The notes under the pieces are model-generated. The model had not been told where the DNA came from, did not search any database, and saw only the letters and a program-made list of their open reading frames with translations. Shown here in pieces: positions 16,692 to 24,463 of a stretch of 64,000 nucleotides of DNA. Each line of letters begins with the position of its first letter. The stretch's first letter is position 1. The translations under genes and the position numbers were made by a program. The DNA is from Collinsella aerofaciens (GTDB lineage: Bacteria; Actinomycetota; Coriobacteriia; Coriobacteriales; Coriobacteriaceae): assembly GCF_015558785.1 (NCBI RefSeq), contig NZ_JADMOP010000002.1:44161-108160 (forward strand), written 5' to 3'.

Positions 16692-16710
16692 TGTTCGTTA
16701 CTGTTTGAAT
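16692..16710 (+). promoter_or_regulatory. Candidate LacR (DeoR) operator upstream of the DeoR gene
   Basis: TGTTCGTTACTGTTTGAAT is a 10-bp-spaced direct repeat of the form TGTTCG-N4-TGTTYR. The same arrangement occurs before lacF (41659) and lacA (43637). It directly follows a possible -10 TACAAT (16685-16690), consistent with autorepression. Confidence 0.55.
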
Positions 16711-16742
16711 GATATGCGCGCAAAGAACGGCGAGGATTCATC

Positions 16743-17507
16743 GTGATTAAGGCAGAGCGACAGGATAAGGTTCGTCAGCTGCTCGAAGAGCAGGGCACGG
16801 TCTCGGTCAAGGAGATTTCGGATGCACTGGGCGTCTCGGATATGACGATCCGCCGCGATCTTGAGGAGCTTGCGAGCCTAGGCGAGATCGAGCGCGTGCA
16901 CGGCGGAGCACGCAGTGCACAGGGCCGTCCCCACGCGATGTTGCGCCATGAGTATTCGCACAGCGAAAAGCGCACCAAGCATGCCGAGGAAAAGCTGCAG
17001 ATTGCGCGCCGTGCCGTGGAGCTTATCGAGGAAGGCTCGACCATCTTTTTGGGTACGGGCACTACGGTGGAGCAGATGGCCTCGATGCTGCCGGCGTTTC
17101 GCCTGCGCATCGTGACTAATTCGCTTTCGGTGTTTAGCCTGCTCGAGGCGCGCGAAGACTGTGATTTGTGCCTCGTGGGCGGTATGTACCGTCGCCGCAC
17201 CGCCGCTTTTGTGGGGCCAACGGCCGAGGATACCCTGCGGGCATTGGGCATCGATGCGGCGTTTATCGGTGCCAACGGTATCTTGGACGGTGACGTATCT
17301 ACGTCCAACATGGACGAGGGCCGTATCCAGCAGCTCGCCTTTAGCAAGGCAGACTCGCGCTACCTGATTGCCGATTCCAGTAAAATCGGCAAGCGCGACT
17401 TCTACACCTTCTGCCGCCTGGACAGCTTGGACGCCGTGGTGTGCGAACCGGGTATCGCCGCCGAGGACCGCGCCGCCATCGAGGAGCACACGCAGATCAT
17501 TTGCTAG
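16743..17507 (+). CDS. lacR: DeoR-family repressor, LacR-like
   Basis: 254 aa. The GTG start at 16743 follows GCGAGGA. The N-terminal HTH (VSVKEISDALGVSDMTIRRDLEELASLG) and HGGARS are classic DeoR; the C-terminal sugar-phosphate sensor includes FLGTGTTVEQMA, VTNSLSVF and FIGANGI. Lactococcal LacR of this family senses tagatose-6-phosphate and represses lacABCDFEGX. The shared TGTTCG-N4-TGTT sites before this gene, lacF and lacA make it the best candidate for control of the tagatose pathway here. Name inferred from family and sites. Confidence 0.85.
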   Translation: MIKAERQDKVRQLLEEQGTVSVKEISDALGVSDMTIRRDLEELASLGEIERVHGGARSAQGRPHAMLRHEYSHSEKRTKHAEEKLQIARRAVELIEEGSTIFLGTGTTVEQMASMLPAFRLRIVTNSLSVFSLLEAREDCDLCLVGGMYRRRTAAFVGPTAEDTLRALGIDAAFIGANGILDGDVSTSNMDEGRIQQLAFSKADSRYLIADSSKIGKRDFYTFCRLDSLDAVVCEPGIAAEDRAAIEEHTQIIC

Positions 17508-17548
17508 CTATCGCTGCGGGAGATCGGACCAAGTATTCAGTTTGTGGG

Positions 17549-17854
17549 CTAGACCAGGCGGCCGTAGTCCTGTGACTGATGAAAGACATGGGCGATATAG
17601 ATCGTATCGCGCTCAAACTTGTAAAGACACACGTATTTGTTGACGGTAAACGATCGATAATTGCGTGCCGCCAGCTCTCGTATGTGGGAGAGGGGCCGTA
17701 GGAGCGGCTGCTCGCGAAGCAGATCAAGCTGATATTCAAACTCAGCAACAAAATTGCCTGCTGCACGTGGGTTCATAAGGATTTGAGCAAGGTATCTGAC
17801 AATAGCCTCGTATTCATATTGTGCGCTTTCGAGTATTACGACGTTATAGGCCAT
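17549..17854 (-). CDS. RelE/ParE-type toxin
   Basis: 101 aa, type II toxin-antitoxin toxin of the RelE/ParE superfamily: IVRYLAQILMNPRAAGNFVAEFEYQLDLLREQP, LAARNYRSFTVNKYVCLYKFERDTIYIAHVFHQSQDYGRLV. The basic and aromatic C-terminal strand pattern is usual. The start overlaps the end of the antitoxin gene by 11 nt, so antitoxin is made first. Whether it cleaves mRNA (RelE-like) or poisons gyrase (ParE-like) cannot be told from sequence. Confidence 0.85.
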   Translation of the reverse strand: MAYNVVILESAQYEYEAIVRYLAQILMNPRAAGNFVAEFEYQLDLLREQPLLRPLSHIRELAARNYRSFTVNKYVCLYKFERDTIYIAHVFHQSQDYGRLV

Positions 17855-18110
17855 ATTTGTCTCGTATCGCGGTCGCGAAGGAGTCGTAGTCGCTGTAGTC
17901 GCCTTGCGATATCTCGTCTTCTGCCAACATCATACGAGACAGCAGCTTGGCTTTGGCGATTTCGTCTTGCATGAGACGATACTGGTCGCTGCTGATGCAG
18001 TGCATGGCCTCATAGCCGTTCTTAGTTACGGTGACGTCGCGCTCGGACTCAACAAGCGCGGTAAATGCAGCGGTGTCCTTCATGTCTCGGACGGGCACAC
18101 AGGTGGGCAT
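17844..18110 (-). CDS. Phd/YefM-type antitoxin
   Basis: 88 aa from ATG 18110, which has AAAGGAGG just upstream; a longer frame to 18173 lacks a ribosome site. MPTCVPVRDMKDTAAFTALVESERDVTVTKNGYEAMHCIS is the Phd/YefM DNA-binding fold, and the C-terminal tail (DEISQGDYSDYDSFATAIRDKYGL) would wrap the toxin. It should neutralise the RelE/ParE protein and autorepress the operon. Marks the start of the accessory island. Confidence 0.87.
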   Translation of the reverse strand: MPTCVPVRDMKDTAAFTALVESERDVTVTKNGYEAMHCISSDQYRLMQDEIAKAKLLSRMMLAEDEISQGDYSDYDSFATAIRDKYGL

Positions 18111-18224
18111 AGGTACCTCCTTTGCGTTGGGACACAATTGTACCACGCCTTGACAAGAATTCGGTACCGTCAAATTGTCTCAATCTGTAACGGGTGGGTG
18201 TGATCGGAGAGTCTGAGGGTCTTT

Positions 18225-18464
18225 ATGGGTGGAGCAAACGGCGTGACATGCGCTGTTGAATCCGTACGCCCGCTTGCGTTTTCGAGTGAAGAGGCAGCAA
18301 AGTTGATTGGCGTAAGCGCGAAGACCCTTGCAAATTGGCGCTGTCCTAGTAAGGGGCCGGAGTACATTCGCCTCGGCAAATCCTCGCGATCCCATGTTCT
18401 TTATTGTTACGATGATCATGAGGCTTGGCTGCACTCTCTGCGCCAGCAGGCCAAGGTAAATTGA
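18225..18464 (+). CDS. Excisionase-like helix-turn-helix protein
   Basis: 79 aa. LAFSSEEAAKLIGVSAKTLANWRCPSKGPEYIRLGKSSRSHVLYCYDDHEAWLHS is the HTH_17/MerR-like winged helix found in excisionases and small mobile-element regulators. No integrase is visible in the window. It lies between the toxin-antitoxin pair and the restriction-modification genes, so it is probably left from a mobile element that carried them. Confidence 0.75.
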   Translation: MGGANGVTCAVESVRPLAFSSEEAAKLIGVSAKTLANWRCPSKGPEYIRLGKSSRSHVLYCYDDHEAWLHSLRQQAKVN

Positions 18465-18803
18465 TTGATAGCTGTTGGGCGCGGACAATATCGTTTGGAC
18501 GGGTATAGCATGGTTCCATGCTCCGCGTTGCTAATTGCGCCGCTGCGTCATTTGTGAAATGGAATGATTGATGATGGAGAGGCGTGAGGTTCTCGGCTTG
18601 CCGCTTTTCACTTGGACTAATGACTGCGGCGGCAGAAAAATGTCCTGGCGAACGACTATCGTATAGAACGCAGCGGTGGTTAGATGGGTCTTCGCGGTTT
18701 GAGTGGTACATGGATTGTCGGATGTGGGAGACGTGAGAAACCCATGGTTTGGGGCAAGGTTGCTATTCTGACGAGTTTATCTCTTCATCCCTGTGGCAAA
18801 ATG
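18465..18803. other. Non-coding interval before the methylase gene
   Basis: No supported gene. Short frames here lack ribosome sites and family features. The stretch presumably contains the methylase promoter. Confidence 0.4.
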
Positions 18804-18818
18804 AGGACATATTGTCCT
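18804..18818 (+). promoter_or_regulatory. Inverted-repeat operator of the EcoRII/SsoII-type methylase
   Basis: AGGACATATTGTCCT is a perfect 6-bp inverted repeat with a 3-bp centre, 23 bp before the methylase ATG. From memory, the autoregulatory site bound by M.SsoII is almost the same 15-mer (central base differs). The N-terminal HTH of this methylase makes the same feedback control likely. Confidence 0.7.
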
Positions 18819-18841
18819 GTTATCTATCCAGAAGGTGCGTC

Positions 18842-20014
18842 ATGCAATTATCAGCAGATGAGGTAAAGGCCAAGAGACAGGAGCTCGGCTTGACTCAGAA
18901 GGAATTCGCCGCTGCCCTAGGCATGGGCCCCAACGGCGAGCGAACGGTGCGCCGCTGGGAGGCAGGCGAAACAAGGCCCACCGCAGCCGAGTCGAAGTAC
19001 ATCTCCACCCTCGGCCATCGCGCCCCCTTTGCACCCGCAGGGGAGGGGAAGCCTGCCTTCACCTTCATCGACCTGTTCGCGGGCATCGGCGGGATCCGCA
19101 TGCCGTTCCAGGAGCTGGGCGGCAGGTGCGTCTTCTCCTGCGAGTGGGATAAGTTTGCGCAGAAGACCTACCGCATGAACTACGGCGAAACCCCGGCGGG
19201 GGACATCCGTGAGGTCGCCGCTTCAGACATCCCCGACTTCGACGTGCTGCTCGCTGGCTTTCCATGCCAGCCGTTCTCGCTTGCGGGTGTGTCCAAGAAG
19301 CGCTCCCTTGGTCGCGCTACGGGCTTCGAAGACAAGACGCAGGGCACGCTCTTCTTCGAGGTTGCACGCATCCTGAACGAGAAGCGCCCGAAGGCGTTCC
19401 TGCTCGAGAACGTGAAGAATCTGATCAGTCACGACAGGGGCAGAACGTTCGACGTCATCATGCAGGTCCTCCAGGACGAGCTCGGTTACCACGTTCACTA
19501 CAAGGTTCTGGACTCCAAGGGTTGGACATGCCAGCACCGCGAGCGCATCTACATTGTTGGCTTTCGCGACGATGTGGAGTTCTCTTGGGACGACCTCGAC
19601 TGCCCGAACAGTGGTCAGAAAGCCGCGGAGATTCTGGAGGAGGATGCGGACGCGAGGTACGTGCTCTCCGACAAGCTGTGGTCATATTTGAAAGCATACA
19701 AGGCCAAGCACGAGGCCGCCGGCAACGGGTTCGGCTACGGTCTTATCACTCCATCGGACACCACGAGGACGCTCTCCGCACGCTATCATAAGGACGGTAG
19801 TGAGATCTTGGTCTCGCGCGGCGAGGGCGAGAACCCCCGTAAGCTGACCCCTAGAGAGTGCGCGCGCTTGCAGGGATTTCCCGACCGGTTCATAATCCCG
19901 GTCTCCGACACACAGGCCTACCGCCAGTTCGGCAATTCGGTGACGGTCCCTGTAATACGGTCGGTGGCCAAGCTCATGATGGGAGCGTGTCAGGATGGAT
20001 TACGGGGCGCTTAG
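18842..20014 (+). CDS. DNA (cytosine-5) methyltransferase with N-terminal HTH, EcoRII/SsoII type
   Basis: 390 aa from ATG 18842 (GAAGG upstream). Residues 1-60 form an XRE-like helix-turn-helix (VKAKRQELGLTQKEFAAAL, then VRRWEAGETRP). The C5-methylase motifs follow in order: FIDLFAGIGGIR (I), AGFPCQPFS with catalytic Cys142 (IV), LLENVKNL (VI), QHRERIYIVGF (VIII), LTPRECARLQGFP (IX) and FGNSVTVPV (X). It should protect the site cut by the EcoRII-type nuclease encoded next (probably CCWGG). The HTH and the operator at 18804 suggest it represses its own transcription. Overlaps the nuclease gene by 20 nt. Confidence 0.92.
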   Translation: MQLSADEVKAKRQELGLTQKEFAAALGMGPNGERTVRRWEAGETRPTAAESKYISTLGHRAPFAPAGEGKPAFTFIDLFAGIGGIRMPFQELGGRCVFSCEWDKFAQKTYRMNYGETPAGDIREVAASDIPDFDVLLAGFPCQPFSLAGVSKKRSLGRATGFEDKTQGTLFFEVARILNEKRPKAFLLENVKNLISHDRGRTFDVIMQVLQDELGYHVHYKVLDSKGWTCQHRERIYIVGFRDDVEFSWDDLDCPNSGQKAAEILEEDADARYVLSDKLWSYLKAYKAKHEAAGNGFGYGLITPSDTTRTLSARYHKDGSEILVSRGEGENPRKLTPRECARLQGFPDRFIIPVSDTQAYRQFGNSVTVPVIRSVAKLMMGACQDGLRGA

Positions 20015-21212
20015 CAGCTACTTCGACGGCGCGGTCTCGAAGACCCTCGCGGACGTCGATATCGACGCAGGTAGGAGTAATCAGCACGAGTTCAACGGCA
20101 CGCTGCCGCTGAGGTCGCTGTTCGGTGACGACGACATCCGCGACATCCGCACCACGTTCGCCTACATGTGCGACGAGGCGGAGCCGGAGATGTGCGACGG
20201 GACCGTGACTTGGTACGATGCGCGCCGCAAACATCCCACGAGAACCGAGTACCGTCTCTACTACAAGGACAACCCCGCCATCAGGCAGGCATCCGCTGGC
20301 GACCTCATGGTGGTCGCCAACTCCGATGACCTCGGGCTGCTCATCATCTTCGCTAAAAAAGGCTCGACCATCGAGTCGCAGCTGAGGTGGCTGTTCGGCT
20401 TCGAGGAGCCCGACCGCTCGGGCTATGCCGTATCAAAGGGCGAGCGCAACCGTATCGGTGCGGTGGCCTCGCGCATCCTCGGCATGATTGGTATCGAGAC
20501 GCGCGCTCCCTTGAGCGCGGATATCTACTTGGACGATATGGTCAAGAGGTTTGGACATACGTTTCCGAAGGGCATCGACTTTACGGAGTACTCCATCTCA
20601 ACCCTTGAAGGTCTCGACTGGGCGGATGACCCCGATCGAAGCCTGCTCGCGTGCTACGAGCGCGAGGAATTGCTGTTCAAGGTGTTTGAGCGCCATCTGC
20701 TTGAGAGAGACCTTGCGCCCTATTTGAACGGCCAGCTCGACGTCGACGGCATTCTGAAGACCACCATGTCGACCTTCCAGCGCAGGAAGTCCCGCGCGGG
20801 CACAGCGTTCGAGCACCAGCTTGAGTTCCTGTTCAAGGGTAGGGGAATCCGATACTCCGCACAGCCCTACACCGAGGGAAAGTCGAAGCCGGACTTCATT
20901 TTTCCGTCAATCGAGTGCTACCGGGATGAGGGGTTCCCCTCCTCGAGCCTTACGATGCTCGGTGCGAAGACGACCATCAAGGAGCGCTGGAGGCAGGTGC
21001 TCGAGGAGGCGAACCGCATCGAGCGTAAGCACCTTATCACGCTGGAGCCCGCCGTGAGCGTGGACTACACGAACGCCATGCGTGACAGCAAGCTCCAGCT
21101 CGTCATCCCCTCCCAGCTTTTCCCCACCTACACGCCTTCACAGCAAGGATGGCTCATGGATGTGGGAGGCTTCTGCGAGATGGTCGAGGAGAGGCAACGG
21201 GTACTTGACTAG
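19995..21212 (+). CDS. EcoRII-type restriction endonuclease
   Basis: 405 aa, essentially the length of EcoRII. The C-terminal catalytic domain is clear: FEHQLEFLFKGRGIRYSAQ, TEGKSKPDFIFPS with Asp300, MLGAKTTIKERWRQVLEEANRI with Lys325, and KHLITLEPAVS. This matches the EcoRII core, with metal-binding Asp and Lys at nearly the same numbering. The N-terminal half is the effector domain that makes EcoRII need two sites. Predicted to cleave before CCWGG unless methylated by the upstream enzyme. The ATG at 19995 lies inside the methylase gene, ensuring coupled expression. Confidence 0.9.
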   Translation: MDYGALSSYFDGAVSKTLADVDIDAGRSNQHEFNGTLPLRSLFGDDDIRDIRTTFAYMCDEAEPEMCDGTVTWYDARRKHPTRTEYRLYYKDNPAIRQASAGDLMVVANSDDLGLLIIFAKKGSTIESQLRWLFGFEEPDRSGYAVSKGERNRIGAVASRILGMIGIETRAPLSADIYLDDMVKRFGHTFPKGIDFTEYSISTLEGLDWADDPDRSLLACYEREELLFKVFERHLLERDLAPYLNGQLDVDGILKTTMSTFQRRKSRAGTAFEHQLEFLFKGRGIRYSAQPYTEGKSKPDFIFPSIECYRDEGFPSSSLTMLGAKTTIKERWRQVLEEANRIERKHLITLEPAVSVDYTNAMRDSKLQLVIPSQLFPTYTPSQQGWLMDVGGFCEMVEERQRVLD

Positions 21213-21250
21213 GCCGCGACAATAAGAGCGTTGAGGCGGCGCGCAAGCGC

Positions 21251-21556
21251 ATGACCATCCTGAAGGGCTCCGAAAAGATTGTGGCATCGCTCAATCAGTT
21301 CGGCGTTGTCCGGCGCGTGAGGCGGGGGCACTACGTGATTGCAGAGCCCATCGAACTGAATGACGAGCTTACGCGGTTTTTGGTCTTTGCCGACATGCTG
21401 GTAAACCGGTCGAGTTACCGGACGTTCCTGGAACTGCAGGACGTGGCCGAGTTGTTTCCGTTCGCGTGCCGTGTGAGCAAGGAGGGACTTGTGGCTGACG
21501 AGCGGTTCGAGGTGAACAACTTCGGCGGGGAGTTCTCGGTGGGGATACGGGAGTAG
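21251..21556 (+). CDS. Small hypothetical protein downstream of the restriction gene
   Basis: 101 aa; no family recognised. MTILKGSEKIVASLNQFGVVRRVRRGHYVIAEPIELNDEL suggests a small winged-helix-like fold, followed by an acidic C-terminus (VADERFEVNNFGGEFSVGIRE). It starts 38 bp after the nuclease stop on the same strand, with no terminator between, so may be co-transcribed. It converges on the ABC-type ATPase gene. It could be a remnant; no start signal is strong. Confidence 0.45.
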   Translation: MTILKGSEKIVASLNQFGVVRRVRRGHYVIAEPIELNDELTRFLVFADMLVNRSSYRTFLELQDVAELFPFACRVSKEGLVADERFEVNNFGGEFSVGIRE

Positions 21557-21573
21557 GAGAGTACAGGTCACTC

Positions 21574-23298
21574 CTACGACGCAACACCTTTGCCACGCGT
21601 GAAAAGCATATCGTCAATCGAAAGCTGCAGGATTTGCAGTTTACCCTGCTCCTCGGCTGGTATCAGCGACGAATCGAGCTTCTCCTTAAGGACTGCGACT
21701 ATGTACTGGCAGTTGATTGTGCTGGCGCGTGCGATTATGTCACGCAACACCTTACCCTCGATGTTTTCAAGGACGTCATGCACTATGAAGCGCGGAGTCT
21801 TGATGCCCTTTGATTCTGCAAACTGCTGATACGCTAAATCAAATGCGGCGATGAGTGACTTGCGTGTGCCCGTGCTGGAGCCAGCGGTATCACGTATTGC
21901 AACGGGGAACTTGTTCGACTCTTCATAGTAAACGAGCAGCGGCGATTCGTTGTTGAACTCCCTGGCAAGCGGAGTGAAGAATGCGTTAAACGCAAGCATC
22001 ATTGCAGCAAAATCGTTGGATTGCGGCTCGTCGCCATCATCAGACGAGCCAAGCGATGCGATTTTTCCCTCAATGCTGGTCTGTTCTACCTCAAAGCTGT
22101 TGAGCGTATCTATTACTTCTCGGCATTTGCCGATACTGCTCGAAAGCTCAACTAGGCGTGCCTGAAGCGACTCGTACTCATCGATGAGGTCTTGCTCCAC
22201 CAATGACATGAATTGGCTGTTCTGCGATGACAGTTGGCTGATTTCACGTTGCACAGATGCACGCTCGGCCTTCAGTTTTTCTGCCACACTCGCGAAATAG
22301 GCAATCTTGTTGTCGCAGAGCTGGTTGTTGAATGCGACCATCTCTTCGAAAGTTGCATTCACCATCGGGATCATCGAACAGACTTCCTCGAAAAACCGTC
22401 TGCTCAAATTAACGTCGGCTTGTCTACCGCGCTCTTGCATAGCAGTCTGCAGGGCCTCTTCATTTCGTTGCAGCCTGTAGTCTATGTCTGAGAGTTGCAG
22501 TGTCAGAGATGCGTATCGGGTGCGTGTAGCCGCGATTTCATCGCGGTTGGCCCTGTAGACATCGGCGTCGATGATGCTGTTGAGCTTGCACTGGACTTCT
22601 TCATGCTCGGCTTCGAGCCCTGCAAGTATCTGCTGCTGCTCGCTGACCGTATCGACGTTCTGGACTTTCTTATAGCGTTTGATGGACTCACGCGTCTTGT
22701 TCAAGTCCTTGTTGAGGTCGTCACGCTTTTTGTCGAGCGCCGGATCTGAGATGCCGAACAGAGCGTTGTAGACACTCCGGTAGATGGATGTGCTGCCGCT
22801 GGGAACGGTTTTGAGGAAGGAATTATCATCCCCGCCTACGGACACGCGGACAAATGAATTGATCAATTGGCGAAACGTGGGCACATTCGCTTCGTTCCCG
22901 AAAAGCAAGACATTGAGTCGTTGCTGGTAAGCTTTCTGCCCCATCTTTTCGCCGTCTATGTAGTACCTTCCATTCGGGAAGAGGTCGATTGTGAGAATCA
23001 CGTCATCGCCATCGGGAAAATCCGATGTCAGTGTCATGTCGACGGCGATCTTGTTTGTGACGATGAAATCGCGTAGCTCCTCGGTCACCGTGCCCGTGTC
23101 GGCGTCTGTGTAAATGAGCTTCCTGTCCTTGGCGCCCATTGCGATATCAATGAGCTTGAGGAAGGTTGTTTTTCCAACGCGATTGTGCGATTCGGAGTCC
23201 TCGGTATCGACGATGAGGTTGGCACCCTTGTGGAATAAGACCTCGCGAACTATTTCGTCAGTTGTTGTCTTGCGAATTCTAAGCGACTTGATGAACAT
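21574..23298 (-). CDS. SMC/RecN-like ATPase (DUF2326), ABC-three-component system
   Basis: 574 aa. An N-terminal ABC-ATPase half has the P-loop SESHNRVGKTTFLKLIDIAMG (GKT at 42-44). A long coiled coil follows (about 180-420, with KRDDLNKDLNKTRESIKRYKK and AEKLKAERASVQREISQL). The C-terminal half has SSTGTRKSLIAAFDLAYQQFA and FIVHDVLENIEGK, as in DUF2326 proteins. Such ATPases are the motor of ABC-3C conflict systems, where they partner a middle component and an effector-bearing protein. The start (GGAGGG, then ATG 23298) overlaps the preceding small gene by 20 nt. Probably senses or acts on invading nucleic acid; function inferred. Confidence 0.83.
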   Translation of the reverse strand: MFIKSLRIRKTTTDEIVREVLFHKGANLIVDTEDSESHNRVGKTTFLKLIDIAMGAKDRKLIYTDADTGTVTEELRDFIVTNKIAVDMTLTSDFPDGDDVILTIDLFPNGRYYIDGEKMGQKAYQQRLNVLLFGNEANVPTFRQLINSFVRVSVGGDDNSFLKTVPSGSTSIYRSVYNALFGISDPALDKKRDDLNKDLNKTRESIKRYKKVQNVDTVSEQQQILAGLEAEHEEVQCKLNSIIDADVYRANRDEIAATRTRYASLTLQLSDIDYRLQRNEEALQTAMQERGRQADVNLSRRFFEEVCSMIPMVNATFEEMVAFNNQLCDNKIAYFASVAEKLKAERASVQREISQLSSQNSQFMSLVEQDLIDEYESLQARLVELSSSIGKCREVIDTLNSFEVEQTSIEGKIASLGSSDDGDEPQSNDFAAMMLAFNAFFTPLAREFNNESPLLVYYEESNKFPVAIRDTAGSSTGTRKSLIAAFDLAYQQFAESKGIKTPRFIVHDVLENIEGKVLRDIIARASTINCQYIVAVLKEKLDSSLIPAEEQGKLQILQLSIDDMLFTRGKGVAS

Positions 23299-23530
23299 GT
23301 AGCCCTCCCTTCTCGTCTATTGACACGCGTCCGAGGAGGAAGAGAAAGTCCAAAGCCATGACAAAGAAGTCGTAGCTCACTTCTTTCTTGACCAGAGTGT
23401 TCGCCGTTACCTCATAGAGTTGACCGGCGTCCAAGCCTGGGTTCTGGTCGATGTAGCCATCCAAGGCGGCAGCGATGTAATAGACCGTGCTCGTCGGCTC
23501 ATTATTGCGATCAAGCAGCAGCATCGTCAT
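23279..23530 (-). CDS. ABC-3C middle-component-like small protein
   Basis: About 83 aa. TSTVYYIAAALDGYIDQNPGLDAGQLYEVTANTLVKKEVSYDFFVMALDFLFLLGRVSIDEKGGLHV resembles the winged-helix middle component of ABC-three-component systems (LDFLFLLGRV is typical). ATG 23530 is chosen over an upstream GTG. It overlaps the upstream gene by 20 nt and the ATPase gene by 20 nt, so the three products are made together. Predicted to bridge the ATPase and the third component. Confidence 0.72.
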   Translation of the reverse strand: MTMLLLDRNNEPTSTVYYIAAALDGYIDQNPGLDAGQLYEVTANTLVKKEVSYDFFVMALDFLFLLGRVSIDEKGGLHVHQVA

Positions 23531-24116
23531 CACCTGGCCTCAGAAGGCCTCTGCATTTTGCCACGGCAACGGCAATCAACGCAACGCAGAACTGGTTGAT
23601 GATTTCTTCGGGGACCTCGTCAGCCTGAAAGCTTGCGTCATTCACAATCATGTTATAGATCTCGTTCTCGATGAGCTTGAGCTGTGCATCGCCGTTTCCT
23701 ACGCACAGCTTGCCGTCATCGCGAACGTCTGCCACATTGACAAACATCTTGTTCAGCCTTTGGATGATGGCTTCGCTGTCGGGGAATTCCTTGATCACGC
23801 TGTCGAGACGAGCGTAGTTCTCAGAATACTCGTTGATGATGTTTAGGTAACGCGGTGCGTGGTTGTAAATCAGCTTCTTCTCTATAGGAGGCGGAGGCGT
23901 AAGGGGGAAATCTTCGCCCGTTGGCTCAGTCGACGAAATCATGATTTGCAGGAGTTTATACATGAGCGTCTTTGTAAGCGGCCGGTGCGGGCCAGACGAG
24001 ACGGGCTGGTAGATGTTTATGTCATGTGAGTCATAGCTATTGGAGTCGCCGGTTATGTTCGTGGCGACCTTTCCAATTGCGCTCTGGCTTGTCTGCGTTG
24101 GCTTATCGCGAAGCAT
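23511..24116 (-). CDS. ABC-3C third component (C-terminal-domain protein)
   Basis: 201 aa. The central and C-terminal region (NHAPRYLNIINEYSENYARLDSVIKEFPDSEAIIQRLNKMF to NQFCVALIAVAVAKCRGLL) matches the helical domain that defines the third protein of ABC-three-component systems. That domain is usually fused to an effector. Here the N-terminus has only a short segment, SAIGKVATNITGDSNSYDSH, similar to the C-terminus of the membrane protein encoded just upstream. This suggests the effector part is supplied in trans by that membrane protein. Overlaps it by 14 nt. Confidence 0.68.
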   Translation of the reverse strand: MLRDKPTQTSQSAIGKVATNITGDSNSYDSHDINIYQPVSSGPHRPLTKTLMYKLLQIMISSTEPTGEDFPLTPPPPIEKKLIYNHAPRYLNIINEYSENYARLDSVIKEFPDSEAIIQRLNKMFVNVADVRDDGKLCVGNGDAQLKLIENEIYNMIVNDASFQADEVPEEIINQFCVALIAVAVAKCRGLLRPGDDDAAA

Positions 24117-24300
24117 GGATGTTCGCCGAGTTGTTGCTGCCTACGACGTTTGTGGCAACTTTACCTGTAGCGGTCTGCGAGTTGTCGCTTAGACTCTTTT
24201 TGATTGACTTGATCTCTTGCTTGTTTTGGAGCGAGATGACGGCGGCGGCGATGGATGCGATAGACGCGATAATTCCAAGGATAAGGTTCACAGTCTCCAT
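24103..24300 (-). CDS. Single-pass membrane protein of the ABC-3C operon
   Basis: 65 aa from ATG 24300 (GGGAGG seven bases upstream; a TTG four codons earlier is less likely). Residues about 3-22 (TVNLILGIIASIASIAAAVI) form a transmembrane helix. A charged stretch follows (KQEIKSIKKSL), then SQTATGKVATNVVGSNNS, which is echoed in the N-terminus of the next protein. First gene of the four-gene overlapping operon. It could be a membrane-damaging effector or an anchor for the complex. Not recognised outside this context. Confidence 0.62.
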   Translation of the reverse strand: METVNLILGIIASIASIAAAVISLQNKQEIKSIKKSLSDNSQTATGKVATNVVGSNNSANIHASR

Positions 24301-24463
24301 CTTGCCTCCCAAATGTCAAGTCCAATATTCTAGACCATTATCGAGCGTTCGCTCGTTGCGTTGCCTCTAATTCTTGCTAATGGTCACAAACTGCCGAACG
24401 GACTGGATGACCTCACTTTGTGACCGACCTTTAGCCTATTTGCATGGTTAAGGGACGGTTCGT

